64,000 nt of DNA from Epithemia pelagica (GCA_946965045.2 OX337229.1:1984001-2048000); one strand, 5' to 3'; positions 11,301 through 21,857 are shown, counted from the first letter of the stretch. Made by a program: numbers and translations. Notes: a model not told the origin generated them from the letters alone.

Positions 11301-11765
11301 GAGATTATCATGAACAAGACAAGATCTGATGTTCAGCGGACATCTTGCCGTGCCGTACTGGGAGGAGGTCATGACCGCACCGTCTTTGGAATGCGATATT
11401 GTGGAAACCCCGATGAAGCGGGGACCGAACCATGGCTTGTATCTTGGGGCGCCGATGGTCGCCTTGCCTTATGGGAAGCTCTGGTAGATGGGGAAGTCGA
11501 TGCTCCCATTGCTACTTTGGTCAATCGCCCAGAATATCCCATCTTTGGACTCGATTTTGACGAGCGGACCCGACATATGGCCTTAGTCGGAGGTGACGGA
11601 GATGGAGGTTTTATCGGAATACCGGTAAAGCTCTTTGATGTCCACCCTGAAGCAAGAGAGAAAACGCCAAATGTTTTGGACGAATCCAAAGGGAAAAGCT
11701 ACACGCAAGATACTTCCAAGAAACCTAAACTGGTGGGCAGTAAAACTGGGAAGAACGTTTCATAG
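8370..11765 (+). CDS. Large WD40-repeat protein with acidic N-terminal half
   Basis: Single exon. The frame opens at 8277 but the first ATG is 8370, with another at 8403; about 1,131 aa. Residues 1-620 are acidic and low-complexity (Asn, Ser, Asp, Glu and Gln runs). From about residue 636 there are WD40 blades: LGHRERILSVRFSVHGTLMA with TIRIWRP, then a blade ending VFILKR, one ending LHFWEL, one around SDGSLRLLNGRG, one ending HVVTWEI, and GGGHDRTVFGMRY with DGRLALWEAL. An acidic loop separates the third and fourth blades. The N-terminal part has a repeated short motif, LPFLQCEPC and LPYLQCQPC. Such proteins usually scaffold complexes. No specific partner can be named. Confidence 0.8.
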   Translation: MLIYTSKSQCAMEMEMEGENFTATIFHESAHSFSFLPLLGLNFSKTTSFTITTDSNLLPAEVVGGGGDNNNNNSSSSGQEVSTTGEENNSRINEKDESICVPQQQQASHSFEDQNNHASLLTTATTTTSQELSSGTQGSGSNKTDDPTTDELATALESVVIRDVKSNSTTDGLSSDLENNQVQTGKEDLEQEKDVLRWSPLDPQDLEGPESSEYLFTQEELAEALRFLGDDETKDESAPETQRNDDGDGNNNDHIESLGPIETWEGTRIPSPTPIAESVNPSEVLDEAALLQNLLLGEDLNFRSVNEEDDDEEEAFLLPTSKEELAQIFLAEDPQDLANTSSETDPNETSAPSLSFEQDFVAQSILEQLQGLSLSVPPAEATQEDDSSSDIPPLQEIERTSQSEAIVAKNSTRSAFGLQSNPRQQLDPTLQLLGSQLPFLQCEPCPVSIEDEKQGLNLALPPPVEPTDDEEDSDNNQDGWGETAEKERALTTSQKPDPSFLLGDDVLPYLQCQPCGDPTGEAPPPPPFPNNQFIEDTLDLAELDAMMAEFGITTEVPPPNDTRIINSNNDHEEEPEAVSDNSFPRPVASPSVLAAAKPYLDTFGVQPTEIQSPTTSEPEPPKPSSKVFHNKGERSCLGHRERILSVRFSVHGTLMATASADSTIRIWRPTTNTLLSTLSHHDQNYECLRVAWATSEWFKDADSMKGDQYEENSVDKDEEALLATAGADGQVFILKRRAKTSTSSKRKQWDTMACINHAKDMHHYTPADAEDRPQIYALQFIDNFQVSPNMACSHVNNRILLTSSENHLHFWELIQEPKPQDKLETVMEENDDDEDDDKQDSKEEPPVYPWHFREMFSVGFGNLHTMGGGVSVGRVTDDANPYLPITQVAEGDTNEAFGGERNPNGLIYVFDAAYCPVNGLIGVALSDGSLRLLNGRGVCVSILQLPGVSTHLTSFCWDASGTQLATSVASTGHVVTWEIIMNKTRSDVQRTSCRAVLGGGHDRTVFGMRYCGNPDEAGTEPWLVSWGADGRLALWEALVDGEVDAPIATLVNRPEYPIFGLDFDERTRHMALVGGDGDGGFIGIPVKLFDVHPEAREKTPNVLDESKGKSYTQDTSKKPKLVGSKTGKNVS

Positions 11766-12215
11766 CATGGAGAGTCCACTATCACGTGTTTCACAACTCA
11801 CCTTAGGGGATAAGCTTTCCTGTGACAATCATCCCTGGTCGATATGCACCTTTTTGAAGGGGTAATGTTAATATAAGTTTTCAACTAAAGATAGATACTT
11901 CAAGGCGATTACCAGTCGAGCATAGCATAGGAGTACTCCTACTCTCTAGCTATGGCTGCGTGCCGTTGCACGAGAACGGACAACATACAGACTACAGACT
12001 GGGCTTGAGACTGAGACCCAAGCGCAACGTGTCAGTACGGGGGCCGGCCAGACGAGAAGCAGACTTGCGCTGTATTCTGTTGTGCCGACAATCGACAACC
12101 TCACACACTCGATCATAAAGACAGGGTATTCCATCAACGAGTGTGCCCAAGATATCATCGTTAAAAAGTCTTTTTGCTGTGTGGATCTCTTGAATTGAAT
12201 CAAATCCATTGAAAG
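11766..12215. promoter_or_regulatory. Intergenic region upstream of Sec61 alpha
   Basis: 450 bp between the WD40 stop and the Sec61 start. It contains one copy of the dispersed ACTCCTACTC motif (about 11933-11946). No gene is supported; the minus-strand ORF 11946-12230 overlaps the Sec61 first exon and is a chance frame. Confidence 0.4.
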
Positions 12216-13909
12216 ATGAGATTCCTTCATCTTATCCGCCCGGTGATGTGCATCCTCCCAGAGGTTGCTAGCCCTGACCGAAAGGTATGAAGAGGTGACC
12301 TGCGCGAAATCTCCAATGACTCTACGGCTATCGTATCATTTGTAGACAAGCTTCTTGATTTGTCACTTTTGGAACATTCTTGCATGAAGAGCTTTCTATT
12401 TTCCACAACTGGCTTACGTGATAAGAAGTTGAGGGTATCCACACACATTTCTAACTAGTGAATCCTTGTGTTTACCCCACTGCAGATCCCTTTGCGTGAA
12501 AAGCTTTTGTGGACAACTATCACTTTGTTCATCTACCTCGTATGTTGTCAAATTCCCATCTATGGTATTCAGAGCGCCAAATCTTCGGATCCCTTTTATT
12601 GGGTTCGTGTGGTTCTGGCTTCGAACCGTGGTACTATCATGGAGCTCGGAATTTCCCCCATTATTACATCAGGAATGGTTATGCAGATGCTCGCAGGAGC
12701 CCGTCTCATTGAAGGTGCGCTATTCAATAAGCCAATCATTTGGTCAGCTTGAAGAGTGATTTCAATCTCACTTATTGTTCTTATCTTGCAGTTGATCAGA
12801 ATGTGAAAGAAGACCGTGCTCTGTTCCAAGGTGCTCAGAAGCTGTTTGGTATTTTGATCACAATCGGTGAAGCCATTGCTTACGTTGTGTCTGGCATGTA
12901 TGGAGATTTGGGCTCTATTGGAGCTGGAAATGCCATTCTCATCATCACCCAGCTCTTCTGTGCGGGTCTTATTGTGTTGACATTGGATGAAATGCTTGCC
13001 AAGGGATATGGTCTTGGTGCCGGTATTTCCCTCTTCATTGCAACTGGTATTTGCGAAACTATTGTCTGGAAGTCGTTCTCACCCACCACTATCAACACTG
13101 GACGTGGTACCGAGTTCGAAGGAGCGGTCATTGCGCTCTTCCATTTGCTCATTACGCGCAACAACAAACTCCAAGCACTCCGTGAAGCCTTCACCCGTCA
13201 GAACTTGCCCAACCTGACCAATCTTTTGGCCACTGTTCTCATTTTCGTGGTTGTCATCTACTTCCAAGGATGGCGTGTGAACCTTCCTGTCAAATACCAG
13301 AAGTATCGAGGCCAAGAAGGAAACTACCCCATCAAGCTTTTCTACACCTCCAACATGCCCATTATTCTGCTCTCTTCCCTCGTTTCCAATCTCTACTTCA
13401 TTTCGCAACTACTGTACAACCGAGCTCCAACAAATGTTTTGGTGCGCTTGTTGGGTATGTGGCAGGAGCCCGAAGGAGGAGGCCAGAAAATTCCAGTCGG
13501 TGGTATCGCATACTACATTTCCCCTCCACGTTCTTTGGCGGAAATCATTTACGACCCATTCCATGCCGTATTTTATTTCGTTTTCATTTTGACATCCTGT
13601 GCCCTTTTCTCGAAGACATGGATTGAGGTTTCTGGTTCTTCGGCTCGGGATGTGGCTAAGCAATTGCGCGACCAGCAAATGGTTATGAAAGGTCATCGTG
13701 ACTCTGCTCTCATCAACGTTCTGAACCGCTACATTCCGACTGCAGCCGCCTTCGGAGGTATGTGCATTGGTGCACTCTCTATCCTGGCCGACTTGTCCGG
13801 GGCCATTGGAAGTGGAACTGGAATCCTTCTTGCAGTCACCATCATTTTCGGTTTCTACGAGTCTTTCGTGAAGGAACAGCGAGATGGTGTTGGAGCTTAT
13901 GGCTTCTAG
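12216..13909 (+). CDS. SEC61A: Sec61 alpha, protein-conducting channel subunit
   Basis: Three exons: 12216-12284, 12486-12714 and 12792-13909; introns of 201 and 77 nt, both GT-AG. The spliced protein is 471 aa, close to the usual 475. Exon 1 encodes [17 protein letters not shown] and ends DRK, which joins [20 protein letters not shown] in exon 2. Exon 3 starts by completing the codon for V in [12 protein letters not shown]. Hallmarks include the plug-region [33 protein letters not shown] and the C-terminal GFYESFVKE. It forms the ER translocon with Sec61 beta and gamma. Identification is firm. The first exon is short and separated by the longest intron worked out in this window. Confidence 0.97.
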
Positions 13910-14575
13910 GCCGCTGTTCTTGGTTGGATATAAAATTCTACTCTTATCTATTGGTGTTTTGGTGTCTTGTTCATGGTGGAAAGATTCAAGGCAAGGAAAA
14001 GACACGGTCGCAATTGTTCTGTGAGAGCGTTGGAGGTGCATCCGCGGTCAGTTCCGTACGGGCTGGTTTTGTATCGTCGTAGTGTCGAATATAGGGCATT
14101 AACCGCGGCAAAACTTCTTGTCTTGGCGTCGAAAGACGCTGACAAGGAAATTGCGGGCACAACGCCGCCCCCGTCGTTTGGACTTTGTATTGAATTTTAC
14201 TAGCTATTGAAAGGACATGGAAATAACCAGTGATAGACCAAGAGTAAGGTGTTACGTTAAAAGGCTATGATTACTTTCGTCAAATGGTCAATATTCATTG
14301 TATTTATGTCAGAGTGAGCACATCCCACCTGTCATCAACATCCATCAATTGATCATGAGGACTCAGTTCATGAGAAATGAGTACAACAGTAGTTCTAACA
14401 GAGAGAGAGGGACATATATTCGTCATGTTTCCAATTTCTCCCACTTCGACAGACCTCTTAACGAGTTTCGCAAAGGAGGTAGTAGTGATGTCATATCCGT
14501 AGCCAAGAATGTTCAGTCTGACGTTTCTTATGCATGCTTTGTCTGGGCGAGTTCAAAACACCGGAGATGGAATCC
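13910..14575. other. Convergent intergenic region
   Basis: 666 bp between the 3' ends of Sec61 alpha and the ketopantoate reductase gene. Small ORFs on both strands have no family features. Confidence 0.45.
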
Positions 14576-15935
14576 TCACACGTACTTCTCGCGTACTTGT
14601 TGCAAAATATCTGCATTTGTCGGTGTTTGAATTCCAAATTCTTCCCCTTTCCTCACGACATATCCTGTTAGATGGTCGATTTCGGTCCGCTTGTTACTCA
14701 ACACATCCTGCAACATGGAAGATCGGTTGTTCTCAGTGTCAGCGATCACTTTTTTACAAAATTCAACCATTGCATCCGTAGACAACTCCTTGTTTTGCGT
14801 AGCTTGTTCCGCTGTGTACACGACCTTCTGGTCTTGTGAAAGGGATGACCGAAACCTGTGATCCTCTCGGGCCACTGCAGAGACTTCATCCAAAATTGAA
14901 CGTTGCAATGACGCAAAATCGGGAACTACGGAAATTAGCTCACCGTTTGTACATTGATAAAGTGCTGTAAGGGGATTGATGACACAGTTGGTGCCCAGTT
15001 TAAACCATAACAGCTTCTCCATTTGATCAGTCGAGACTGCAGGACGACATTCCAAACCAGAGGTATTCCATATCTCAGTCCAGTCAATGTTCTGGTCGTT
15101 CCCTAAAGTTAAAGGAAGCTGAATATGGCCAACACCACCTTGGATTATATGCTCGTGATCAAAATCATCGTCTTGGATGATGGACTTCTCCCGAATAACA
15201 CCATGAGTCGTATAGCCAAGGTGAATATTACAAGGTGTCAATCCATCCGACTTGGCCGCTAGGTCCAGCAGCTCATCTCTCACAGCTAGTGCACCATTAC
15301 AGAGCAACAATATGTTTGTTTTTACGCCAGACCCTTGAATGAACCGATTTTGAACGGACGAAATTGCTTCGATGGCGGAAAACGCCTTGGTTGTGACAAT
15401 AAGATTTCGAATGGAAGGATTACCTTTTATGGAGCATCTCTCAGAGGGAATAGGTATGGTTTGCATTCGGTGTTGTCCATCGATGGTGTGTTGAAAGCTT
15501 ACCATTGTCGTATCTGGATATGTCTGATGTTCGGAGCTGGAGTCATCATGGTCTCTGTCTCGACGCAAAGTACGTAAAGGAAAAGTAGGATACGCCAATC
15601 GAAGTTTGCACGCCAGGAATAAACCTTCAAGGGGATAGGCGATATAATTGCTCAGGGTGAGATCCTGGGGACTAGATTGATTATCATTGAGGCTGTAACA
15701 ATAAGGTGTACCATTACAAGAACTCACCGACAGCCCCAGATCCGAGAATATGAAGTTGATGCTCTCGTTTTGATAGAAACGGTTTCGTCTCTGGTTTTGG
15801 TCGCTCTTCCTTCGTCCCAGCAACTGTGATGCCGCTTCGACGAGATACGGCGCCGTTGCTTGATGTAACGATCGAGTCTGATAGTGAGGGAGATCTCGAG
15901 CGTGAATACTTGAGCGATTTGATCCAGAACGCCAT
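14576..15935 (-). CDS. 2-dehydropantoate 2-reductase (ketopantoate reductase) family
   Basis: Exons 15935-15728 and 15624-14576 on the minus strand, with a 103-nt GTGAGT...AAG intron; the frame is kept and the protein is 418 aa. The splice completes the Rossmann motif HILGSGAVGLFLACKLR, split between the exons. The C-terminal domain has KLGTNCVINPLTALYQCTNG, the PanE/ApbA substrate-binding signature, and RKGEEFGIQTPTN near the end. The enzyme uses NADPH to reduce ketopantoate to pantoate in the pantothenate/CoA pathway, though family members of unknown substrate exist. It is longer than bacterial PanE (about 300 aa) owing to an N-terminal extension of about 70 residues rich in Arg and Ser, possibly a transit peptide. 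Confidence 0.88.
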
Positions 15936-16321
15936 TGAATTGAAGGAGTGCTCCTACTCCTGTGAGTGAAGATGTGCCATTGTATGCCATAGCCGATCTA
16001 CCTACCGTAGCCGTTTTTGCCAACAATGTACTCCTCTAGTTACTCCTAGGAGTAGGAGATTAGAGTCATAGATAGATAAAGTAGGTCGACTATGTACTCT
16101 AACCTCTCGAAAGACTCCGCCGCCTTTCCAACTTAGATCCTTGTTGTTTCCCGCCATTCTGTATAAGAACTCCTACCTAGAAGCATACGATCATTCGCCT
16201 ATTAACGATAGAAAAACAACGATGTATTCTAAGATATAAGGGATTGTCAGAGTGGTTAACAGCAAACAGGAATCCAAACATAGACCAGGTTTCGTCATAA
16301 ATTGCAAACAACTCAGATTGA
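15936..16321. other. Intergenic region with palindromic TACTCCTAGGAGTA motif
   Basis: Lies between the ketopantoate reductase start and the MANF-like stop. It contains TTACTCCTAGGAGTAGGAG at about 16039-16058 and a second partial copy near 15948. No gene is supported. Confidence 0.4.
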
Positions 16322-16914
16322 TTAAAACTCGTCTGTTGCCAAGTGTTCTGTTTCTTGAACTCGCTTCACAAAATCTTCCTTTTCGATGCACCCCATGCAC
16401 TCAATACCACGATCAGCCAAAATTTGTTTGAGTTGTTTCACTCTCAACTTTGAAATGTCCTGCTTCTCCATCTTCTCCGTTTTCACTGGGAATTTCACTG
16501 TGCAGATTTCAGGGTTACTCTTATTGATTCGTTGACATACTTTTAAGCTCGACATTCCGAGTGAGAACGGTTGAGCAACATCACGTTTAATCGGGTCCAG
16601 GTAGTAGCAGATTTTCCGCTCTCGTGCCGATAGCTTAGATGATTCATCTGCACAGTACTTGCCCAAAGCCGCCTCGATAGCTGGCTTTTTCCGGGATTCC
16701 TCTTTTGTCATGGACTCCTTTACATCATCCATTACTTTCACACACACTGTTCCAAAAAGAAAAACATGATCATTAGAATTCGCCCCAACGACGGTAACTC
16801 AACTCATGTCGTCGCAAGCTTTCAGGATCTGGCATACACACCTTCACATTCTGTTGACGCCAATGTGACAGAGGATCCAAGCAGGCACGCAAGTAACAAA
16901 ATGAAGGACTTCAT
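16322..16914 (-). CDS. MANF/ARMET-like secreted ER protein
   Basis: Exons 16914-16842 and 16746-16322 on the minus strand, with a 95-nt GT-AG intron; 165 aa. Exon 1 encodes a signal peptide (MKSFILLLACLLGSSVTLAS) and TECE. The junction creates ECEVCVKVMDDV, the first Cys pair of the saposin-like domain. The remaining Cys follow as KYC, ICYYLDP, KVC and EIC. The C-terminal SAP-like domain reads KLRVKQLKQILADRG and CMGCIEKEDFVKRV, with the CxxC typical of MANF/CDNF. The protein ends TDEF, which could act as a weak ER-retrieval tail like the RTDL of MANF. Animal MANF is an ER-stress protein that binds lipids and BiP. The same role here is inference. Identification by domain order is strong. Confidence 0.88.
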
Positions 16915-17692
16915 GGTTGTTGCACTATGTTAATCAATAATATAGTGTAAATCCAGTCTTCGATTGTCGAAGTGGCCGTGAAGCAATGTTTGGTGTTTGA
17001 TGCCAACGGTTGACTGCCGACACGTACCTTACTTCAGACACCTCACCGTATATTAATCGTTTTCTTCATGGTGATGATTAGATCATATTTGTCTAAGATC
17101 GCTTAGGAGTGGTATATGACACGTGGCAAAATCGCAAGAGCTCCGGGTTGCCTGTACAAATTAGCTCATAGTGAAGTTGGTCGCTGTTTCTTTTGTTGTT
17201 GCTGTTAGGATCCCTGATAGTGATAGGGTTATCCGTAGAGAGATAGTTCTAGAGGAGTACTTTCGCTAGGGACTTTTGATGAGAATACTTGCGTTGACTT
17301 TGTCCTTCAATGAAGTTCCCACAGCCACAGTCCAAATGTAAATGGAATAGTTCTACTTGCTACATCGAGTGCAAACACAAAACTCTCTTTGATTCCACAG
17401 AAGTGTGACCTATTTACCTTGGTTGTAGAGGTTGAAACAATACACGACACTCTCAATCAATACACACAGAATGTAACCGAAAACTGTCTCATAAGCGTTT
17501 AGAGGTTCATGAGTTTAAAGTAGCGAATGGATGAATTTCGTTGTGGAAGCAGGGCTCCAACTGGATCTCATGTTCACACAAACGTTTGATGTTCGTTTGA
17601 TGTGCAGTACTGTACACCAATCGGGAGCCGACTGGATCTACGTACGTGACTTTCCACATGCAGCCACGGTCATGGTGCGTCTTTTACGGGAT
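16915..17692. other. Intergenic region upstream of MANF-like gene
   Basis: 778 bp without a supported gene. It holds the MANF-like promoter and the 3' flank of the GH16 gene. Confidence 0.4.
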
Positions 17693-19003
17693 TTAACTCC
17701 GCTGGTAGACATAGGCGCCACGAATTTTCCAGAAGGCCTCGGCCAGTGCGTCCGGGTTGGATTCAATGTATGCCGTGCATGTTTCCCATGGATCGGCTTT
17801 GTCTGTCAAGTTGAGCTTGGCAATTTCGGGACAATCTCGCAGGAATCGATTGCCGGCCACCGTTCCGCAAAAGGCCAAATTGATCACCAGACGCATATCC
17901 TGAAAGTGATCGGCCGAGCATCCAGTGTATTGTCCAATGGCAAAATGGGCATAGGGGAGTCCCCATTCGTCCGTATCGGGCATGATGCGTTCCGATGCAT
18001 GAGATGCCGATGCCGTGTCCACGGCTGCCTCCAAGTTTTCGGGAACACCCTCATTGCGCGGAAAGACCCACGATCGAATGCGTTTATTGGCAGGGTCCCA
18101 CTCTAACGCGTATAGTCCACCACCCGCTTTGTTGAGTGGTTCACCCAACGTATTGTTCCGTTGATCGACTGCCACGCACCCTTGATTGGCCCATTGGTGG
18201 GGCGCCATGGTCCAACAATTGTCGGCTTCCACGCGTGTAATGTAGTCGGGTTCTCCAGTCCACGTCTCTGGGATACCAGTGGCAGTGTCCCATTTACCAG
18301 TCCATGAATACGATGGGACATGCGCATACATGTCACATTTGTCGGATGTGTGCAAGGCAGTCTTGGCCATTGGTTGACGGTTGATCCCTTCGACAATATC
18401 AATTTCTCCATTCTTGGGCCAATGGGCTTCGTCGGTCAACCAAAAGGCTGGCCAAACACCACAACCGGCAGGCATGTGGTCGAGATCAAGAATAAACAAG
18501 CCATGCTGATAGCGGCGTCTCCCCTCCAGGCGGATTGATTCGCGAGGCTCTCCTTCTTGAGTTTTCATGGAATGCATAAAGACAAACTCCTTGCCAGTTA
18601 CAGGGTCTCGTGTCGTATTGGCAATACCAAGTTCGTGAGCACGCTTTTTGTTCACATAAATATTGTAGCCAGCAGATCCTAGAGAATCTGGACCCTCATA
18701 GAAATTATAAAAGTCAAAGAAGTGTTCTCCTTCTTGACGTTCCACGAGATGATAGGCTCCTGATGGAAAATTATCACTTTTGTGGTTCATGACGAGAGAC
18801 ACAATAACTGCAATAAAGACTGCCGAGGCAACCGTAACTGCCAACACCTTGATGCGAGAAGAACCTTGCTTGATCCAAGCGAACGCGTTCGAAACTTTGG
18901 TGAGCAAGGAAACATTTTCTTCGTAATCGTGAGGTGTCTTCTCGTTATCACCCAGGCTTGACGAGCTCTGCGGCAATAAGGACGTCGATTCTTTCGGAGC
19001 CAT
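17693..19003 (-). CDS. Membrane-anchored GH16 family beta-glucanase-like protein
   Basis: Single exon. The first ATG is at 19003 (the frame opens at a TTG at 19024), giving 436 aa. A cytosolic N-terminus is followed by one membrane segment (VLAVTVASAVFIAVIVSLVM, about residues 50-70), so the protein is a type II membrane protein. The lumenal part is a GH16 domain: the catalytic motif GEIDIVEG carries both acidic residues, preceded by GCGVWPAFWLTDEAHWP, as in laminarinase-type and fungal GH16 enzymes. The substrate is likely a beta-1,3-glucan; diatoms store chrysolaminarin, so a role in glucan remodelling is inferred. It is divergent from the aldo-keto reductase gene, 366 bp away. Confidence 0.88.
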   Translation of the reverse strand: MAPKESTSLLPQSSSSLGDNEKTPHDYEENVSLLTKVSNAFAWIKQGSSRIKVLAVTVASAVFIAVIVSLVMNHKSDNFPSGAYHLVERQEGEHFFDFYNFYEGPDSLGSAGYNIYVNKKRAHELGIANTTRDPVTGKEFVFMHSMKTQEGEPRESIRLEGRRRYQHGLFILDLDHMPAGCGVWPAFWLTDEAHWPKNGEIDIVEGINRQPMAKTALHTSDKCDMYAHVPSYSWTGKWDTATGIPETWTGEPDYITRVEADNCWTMAPHQWANQGCVAVDQRNNTLGEPLNKAGGGLYALEWDPANKRIRSWVFPRNEGVPENLEAAVDTASASHASERIMPDTDEWGLPYAHFAIGQYTGCSADHFQDMRLVINLAFCGTVAGNRFLRDCPEIAKLNLTDKADPWETCTAYIESNPDALAEAFWKIRGAYVYQRS

Positions 19004-19369
19004 GACTCTTCTCTCTTGTAGCAACTAGAGATGTTCCCAAGATAGTGCTATGATAGGCAATCAACAATCAAAACGACGACTTTCCCACTTCTTTGTGATC
19101 TTTGACCACCCACGTCCACGTCGATTGTCGTCGTGGTCGTGGCCCGATTCGTTTTGTCATGTTGTGCGCCCCGTTGTGCGAGTGACGCGTTCTTAGTCGC
19201 GTTTGAATCAGACGCGTTTGGTTCGCTCATAGGCCGTAGGAAACAAATGAGAACAAAATCCTTCCAAAAAAGATACACCCTTCCAAAACAAAGAGGTGCC
19301 GGCAGAAGAGAGAAAGAGAGAAGCACATCAACAATTCGCATATCTGACAACATCTCTTTATCATCAATC
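19004..19369. promoter_or_regulatory. Divergent promoter region (GH16 / aldo-keto reductase)
   Basis: 366 bp between the two start codons, expected to hold both promoters. An in-frame ATG at 19247 could extend the reductase; its predicted extension is basic and low-complexity. Confidence 0.4.
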
Positions 19370-20682
19370 ATGACGAGCGAATCCACGCAAATTGTCACTG
19401 GCCAAACCATAGTGTCGGACCATGTTGCTGCTGCAGCCGCTACCGTGAACAGCAGCAGTGGTGGCCGCCTCGGTCTCAAGGTGCTGTTGGCGGTCGGGAC
19501 GCTCCAATGGGGCACAACGTGGGTCGACGACAAGATTATTAACCGGACGGGATGCATTACCGAACAAGAATGCAAGGAAATCCTGGATGCAGTCCAAAAC
19601 TCGGGCGTGACCCTGATTGACACGGCCGAAGGATATGGCGGAGGGACAGCCGAAAAGCGACTCGGCCGATTGTTGGGGAACCGTCCGTCGACACTTGCTA
19701 CTGTTTCGAGCAGTAAGAAGGATACAAGCAAGGAACCCAAGTTTGTCCTCATGACCAAATTCCTTCCTGTACCATGGCGTGCGTTTCATTCCGATTTTGA
19801 ATGGGCCGTAAGACAGTCTTGTGATCGATTGCAAGTCCAGTGCATTGATATTTACTTGTTGCATTCTCCGGTCCACTGGCGTCCTATTGAGTGAGTTCTT
19901 TGATTGAGTTTTCTCGTGGTTAATCGCTGGCCAGTTTTTGCCAAGAGAAGAAGTTGAATGCATAGCATGACATACTGACTTGTCTTTGTGTTCGGTTCAT
20001 CTTCTTCTCCAGATACTGGGTAGAATCAGCAGCAATATGTAAACGAAAAGGTCTGATCAAGGCAATGGGTTTATCGAATGCTAACGCGGATCAAGTGCGT
20101 CGAGCAGTTGCAACAGGGAAACTGCATGGGGTAGAGATTGTGTGCAATCAAGTACACTATAGCTTGCTGGATTACAATTCCAAAGCCTTACAGGAAATGG
20201 AATCCACATGTCGTGAGCTCAATGTGGTGATTATTGGATTCTCGCCCATGGGACAGGGCTTGTTGACGGACAACTTGACGGCAGAGAAGTGGAAGTCCAA
20301 CAAATTGCCCAAAATGCTTCGATTGCAACGATCTGATATTGAACCTCTTCGCAGTGCCTTACAGGAATTGTCCAAATCCTATGACAAAACAATGGCTCAA
20401 GTTGCCATGAATTGGTGTATTCAGTATGACATTGTCCCTTTGGTAGGATGCCGAACATTGTCACAGGCTAAAGATTCTCTGGGATGTTTGGGATGGACGC
20501 TCAAGCCAGCCGACGTCAAACGTTTGGACCAATTGGCGCTGGATCGATCCGCTTTGCAAAGTCCTCCATGGAGGAGAGCCATATTTGTCACTCTCTTTGG
20601 AATTGTCAATCTCGTATGTCAAACCCTGAATTACTTTGGCTATGGCAGTATTCTCGGCACAAAGGACAAGAAACAGGAGTAG
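19370..20682 (+). CDS. Aldo-keto reductase with C-terminal membrane segment
   Basis: Exons 19370-19890 and 20013-20682 with a 122-nt GTGAGT...CAG intron; 396 aa. The catalytic tetrad is visible: Asp and Tyr in DTAEGYGGG, Lys in VLMTKFLP, His in IYLLHSP. Later come GLIKAMGLSNA, IVCNQVHYSLL and VPLVGCRTLSQAKD, the NADPH-binding end. The enzyme should reduce carbonyls with NADPH; the substrate is unknown. Odd feature: after the barrel the protein ends in a hydrophobic helix (AIFVTLFGIVNLVCQTL) and a charged tail, which would anchor it in a membrane. An upstream ATG at 19247 is possible but weaker. Confidence 0.9.
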
Positions 20683-20867
20683 CAGACAGCAACATGTCAT
20701 TCATACGACGACTACAACGAAAGACACAAGAGAACGGACTGGTGTATTCCTTGACCTGCTGTTGATCTAGTTCAGAAACAATTGGGCATGCAAGATTGAT
20801 CTTTCATGACTATGGTGTTAACGATGAATGTAGAAGGGTACAGTACCACTCCAGATGTACGTTATTG

Positions 20868-21668
20868 TCAGAGAGGATACTGTTTGTAAAGCCAAGCCCA
20901 GAGCGTCGGGGTCAACAGTCCATGGCACCACATGCAGAGCTCTCGGAATCTCTCCGGATCAAGCACAGTTGCCAAAGTTCGTCTGCCAGTAACAAGATCT
21001 CCTTCATAGTCCCTCAGATCCTGCATGGAACAAAGAGTCCCGTGGGAGAAGGCAAATGGCACCACTAGTTTCCACCAACCATCGTCAAGACAGTATCCTG
21101 CAACTGAAGCTCCACTTGACATCATAGCCAGTACCCCAACAGAAATGAAGACATGATTCTTGTACCAATGGCTGTGGTCCAACCCGATCAAGTAACCTCC
21201 CGCACCCACAACGACCCAAAGGAGGGACAACCAGCCAACGTTGAAGGCAAACCCAAAAGCTACATAGGCAATCTGGGCAAGAATGGATCTTACAATCATG
21301 CCCCGTTTTGATACCAAGCCTGCAGCATAGGGACGGTGGGGCTTATCAACCTTGTCCTGTTCCACTCCCACCAAATTGTTCACTGTATCAAAAGAAGCAA
21401 TGTAGAGAATGCCCAATGTCATCGCAGATAAGGCCTTACCCCAGTCCCAGGCTCCAACGTTGACTGATCCTGCGAGAAAGGAAAGGAAAAATAGACCAAT
21501 TCCGGAAAACGCATTGTCTCTAATCATTTGGAACCAGATGTTAGTTTCAGCTTTGACAAAGTTCAAAAGCTGCGGGGATTTGGGGACTTCCTGGAAGCTG
21601 CTGCCTACCACGGCTCTCTCAGCGTTTGATATGACCTCCGTGCACTCCGAGTTCAGGGAGGAGCCCAA
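20868..21668 (-). CDS. UbiA family prenyltransferase, 5' exon unresolved
   Basis: The frame has no ATG before the first membrane segment, so the 5' end must lie in another exon. A minus-strand frame at 21653-21859 has ATGs at 21859 and 21775; the latter gives MLLHFIVFVMGWQSAFGF, a signal peptide with a plastid-like SAFGF motif, and is the likely first exon. One phase-compatible join would use a GTTTCG donor and a CAG acceptor before EVPKSPQ, but the donor is weak. The body has the two UbiA motifs: NNLVGVEQDKVDKPHRP and QDLRDYEGDLVTGRRT, with about seven hydrophobic segments. UbiA enzymes attach prenyl chains to aromatic or tetrapyrrole acceptors (ubiquinone, tocopherol, plastoquinone, chlorophyll). 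The acceptor cannot be told here. Confidence 0.8.
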   Translation of the reverse strand: MGSSLNSECTEVISNAERAVVGSSFQEVPKSPQLLNFVKAETNIWFQMIRDNAFSGIGLFFLSFLAGSVNVGAWDWGKALSAMTLGILYIASFDTVNNLVGVEQDKVDKPHRPYAAGLVSKRGMIVRSILAQIAYVAFGFAFNVGWLSLLWVVVGAGGYLIGLDHSHWYKNHVFISVGVLAMMSSGASVAGYCLDDGWWKLVVPFAFSHGTLCSMQDLRDYEGDLVTGRRTLATVLDPERFRELCMWCHGLLTPTLWAWLYKQYPL

Positions 21669-21857
21669 GTCCAGACGACGAACTGACGGAGTCGAAAGGT
21701 GCGCGAAACGCCAGCAATTTGGAATCCAAAGGCGCTCTGCCAGCCCATAACGAAGACAATAAAATGAAGCAGCATGTTCAGTTCAGCTGAGACTTTGTGC
21801 AAGATTATGAGCTCCTCCAGTCCCTTCAAGAAATGCTCCGTATCCGCTCTACTCGTC

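Noticed and set aside
13079-14041. Long minus-strand ORFs opposite Sec61 alpha
   Set aside because: The plus strand carries an unmistakable Sec61 alpha with consensus splice sites.
17531-18106. 191-aa plus-strand ORF
   Set aside because: Lies opposite the GH16 catalytic region, which has clear family motifs.
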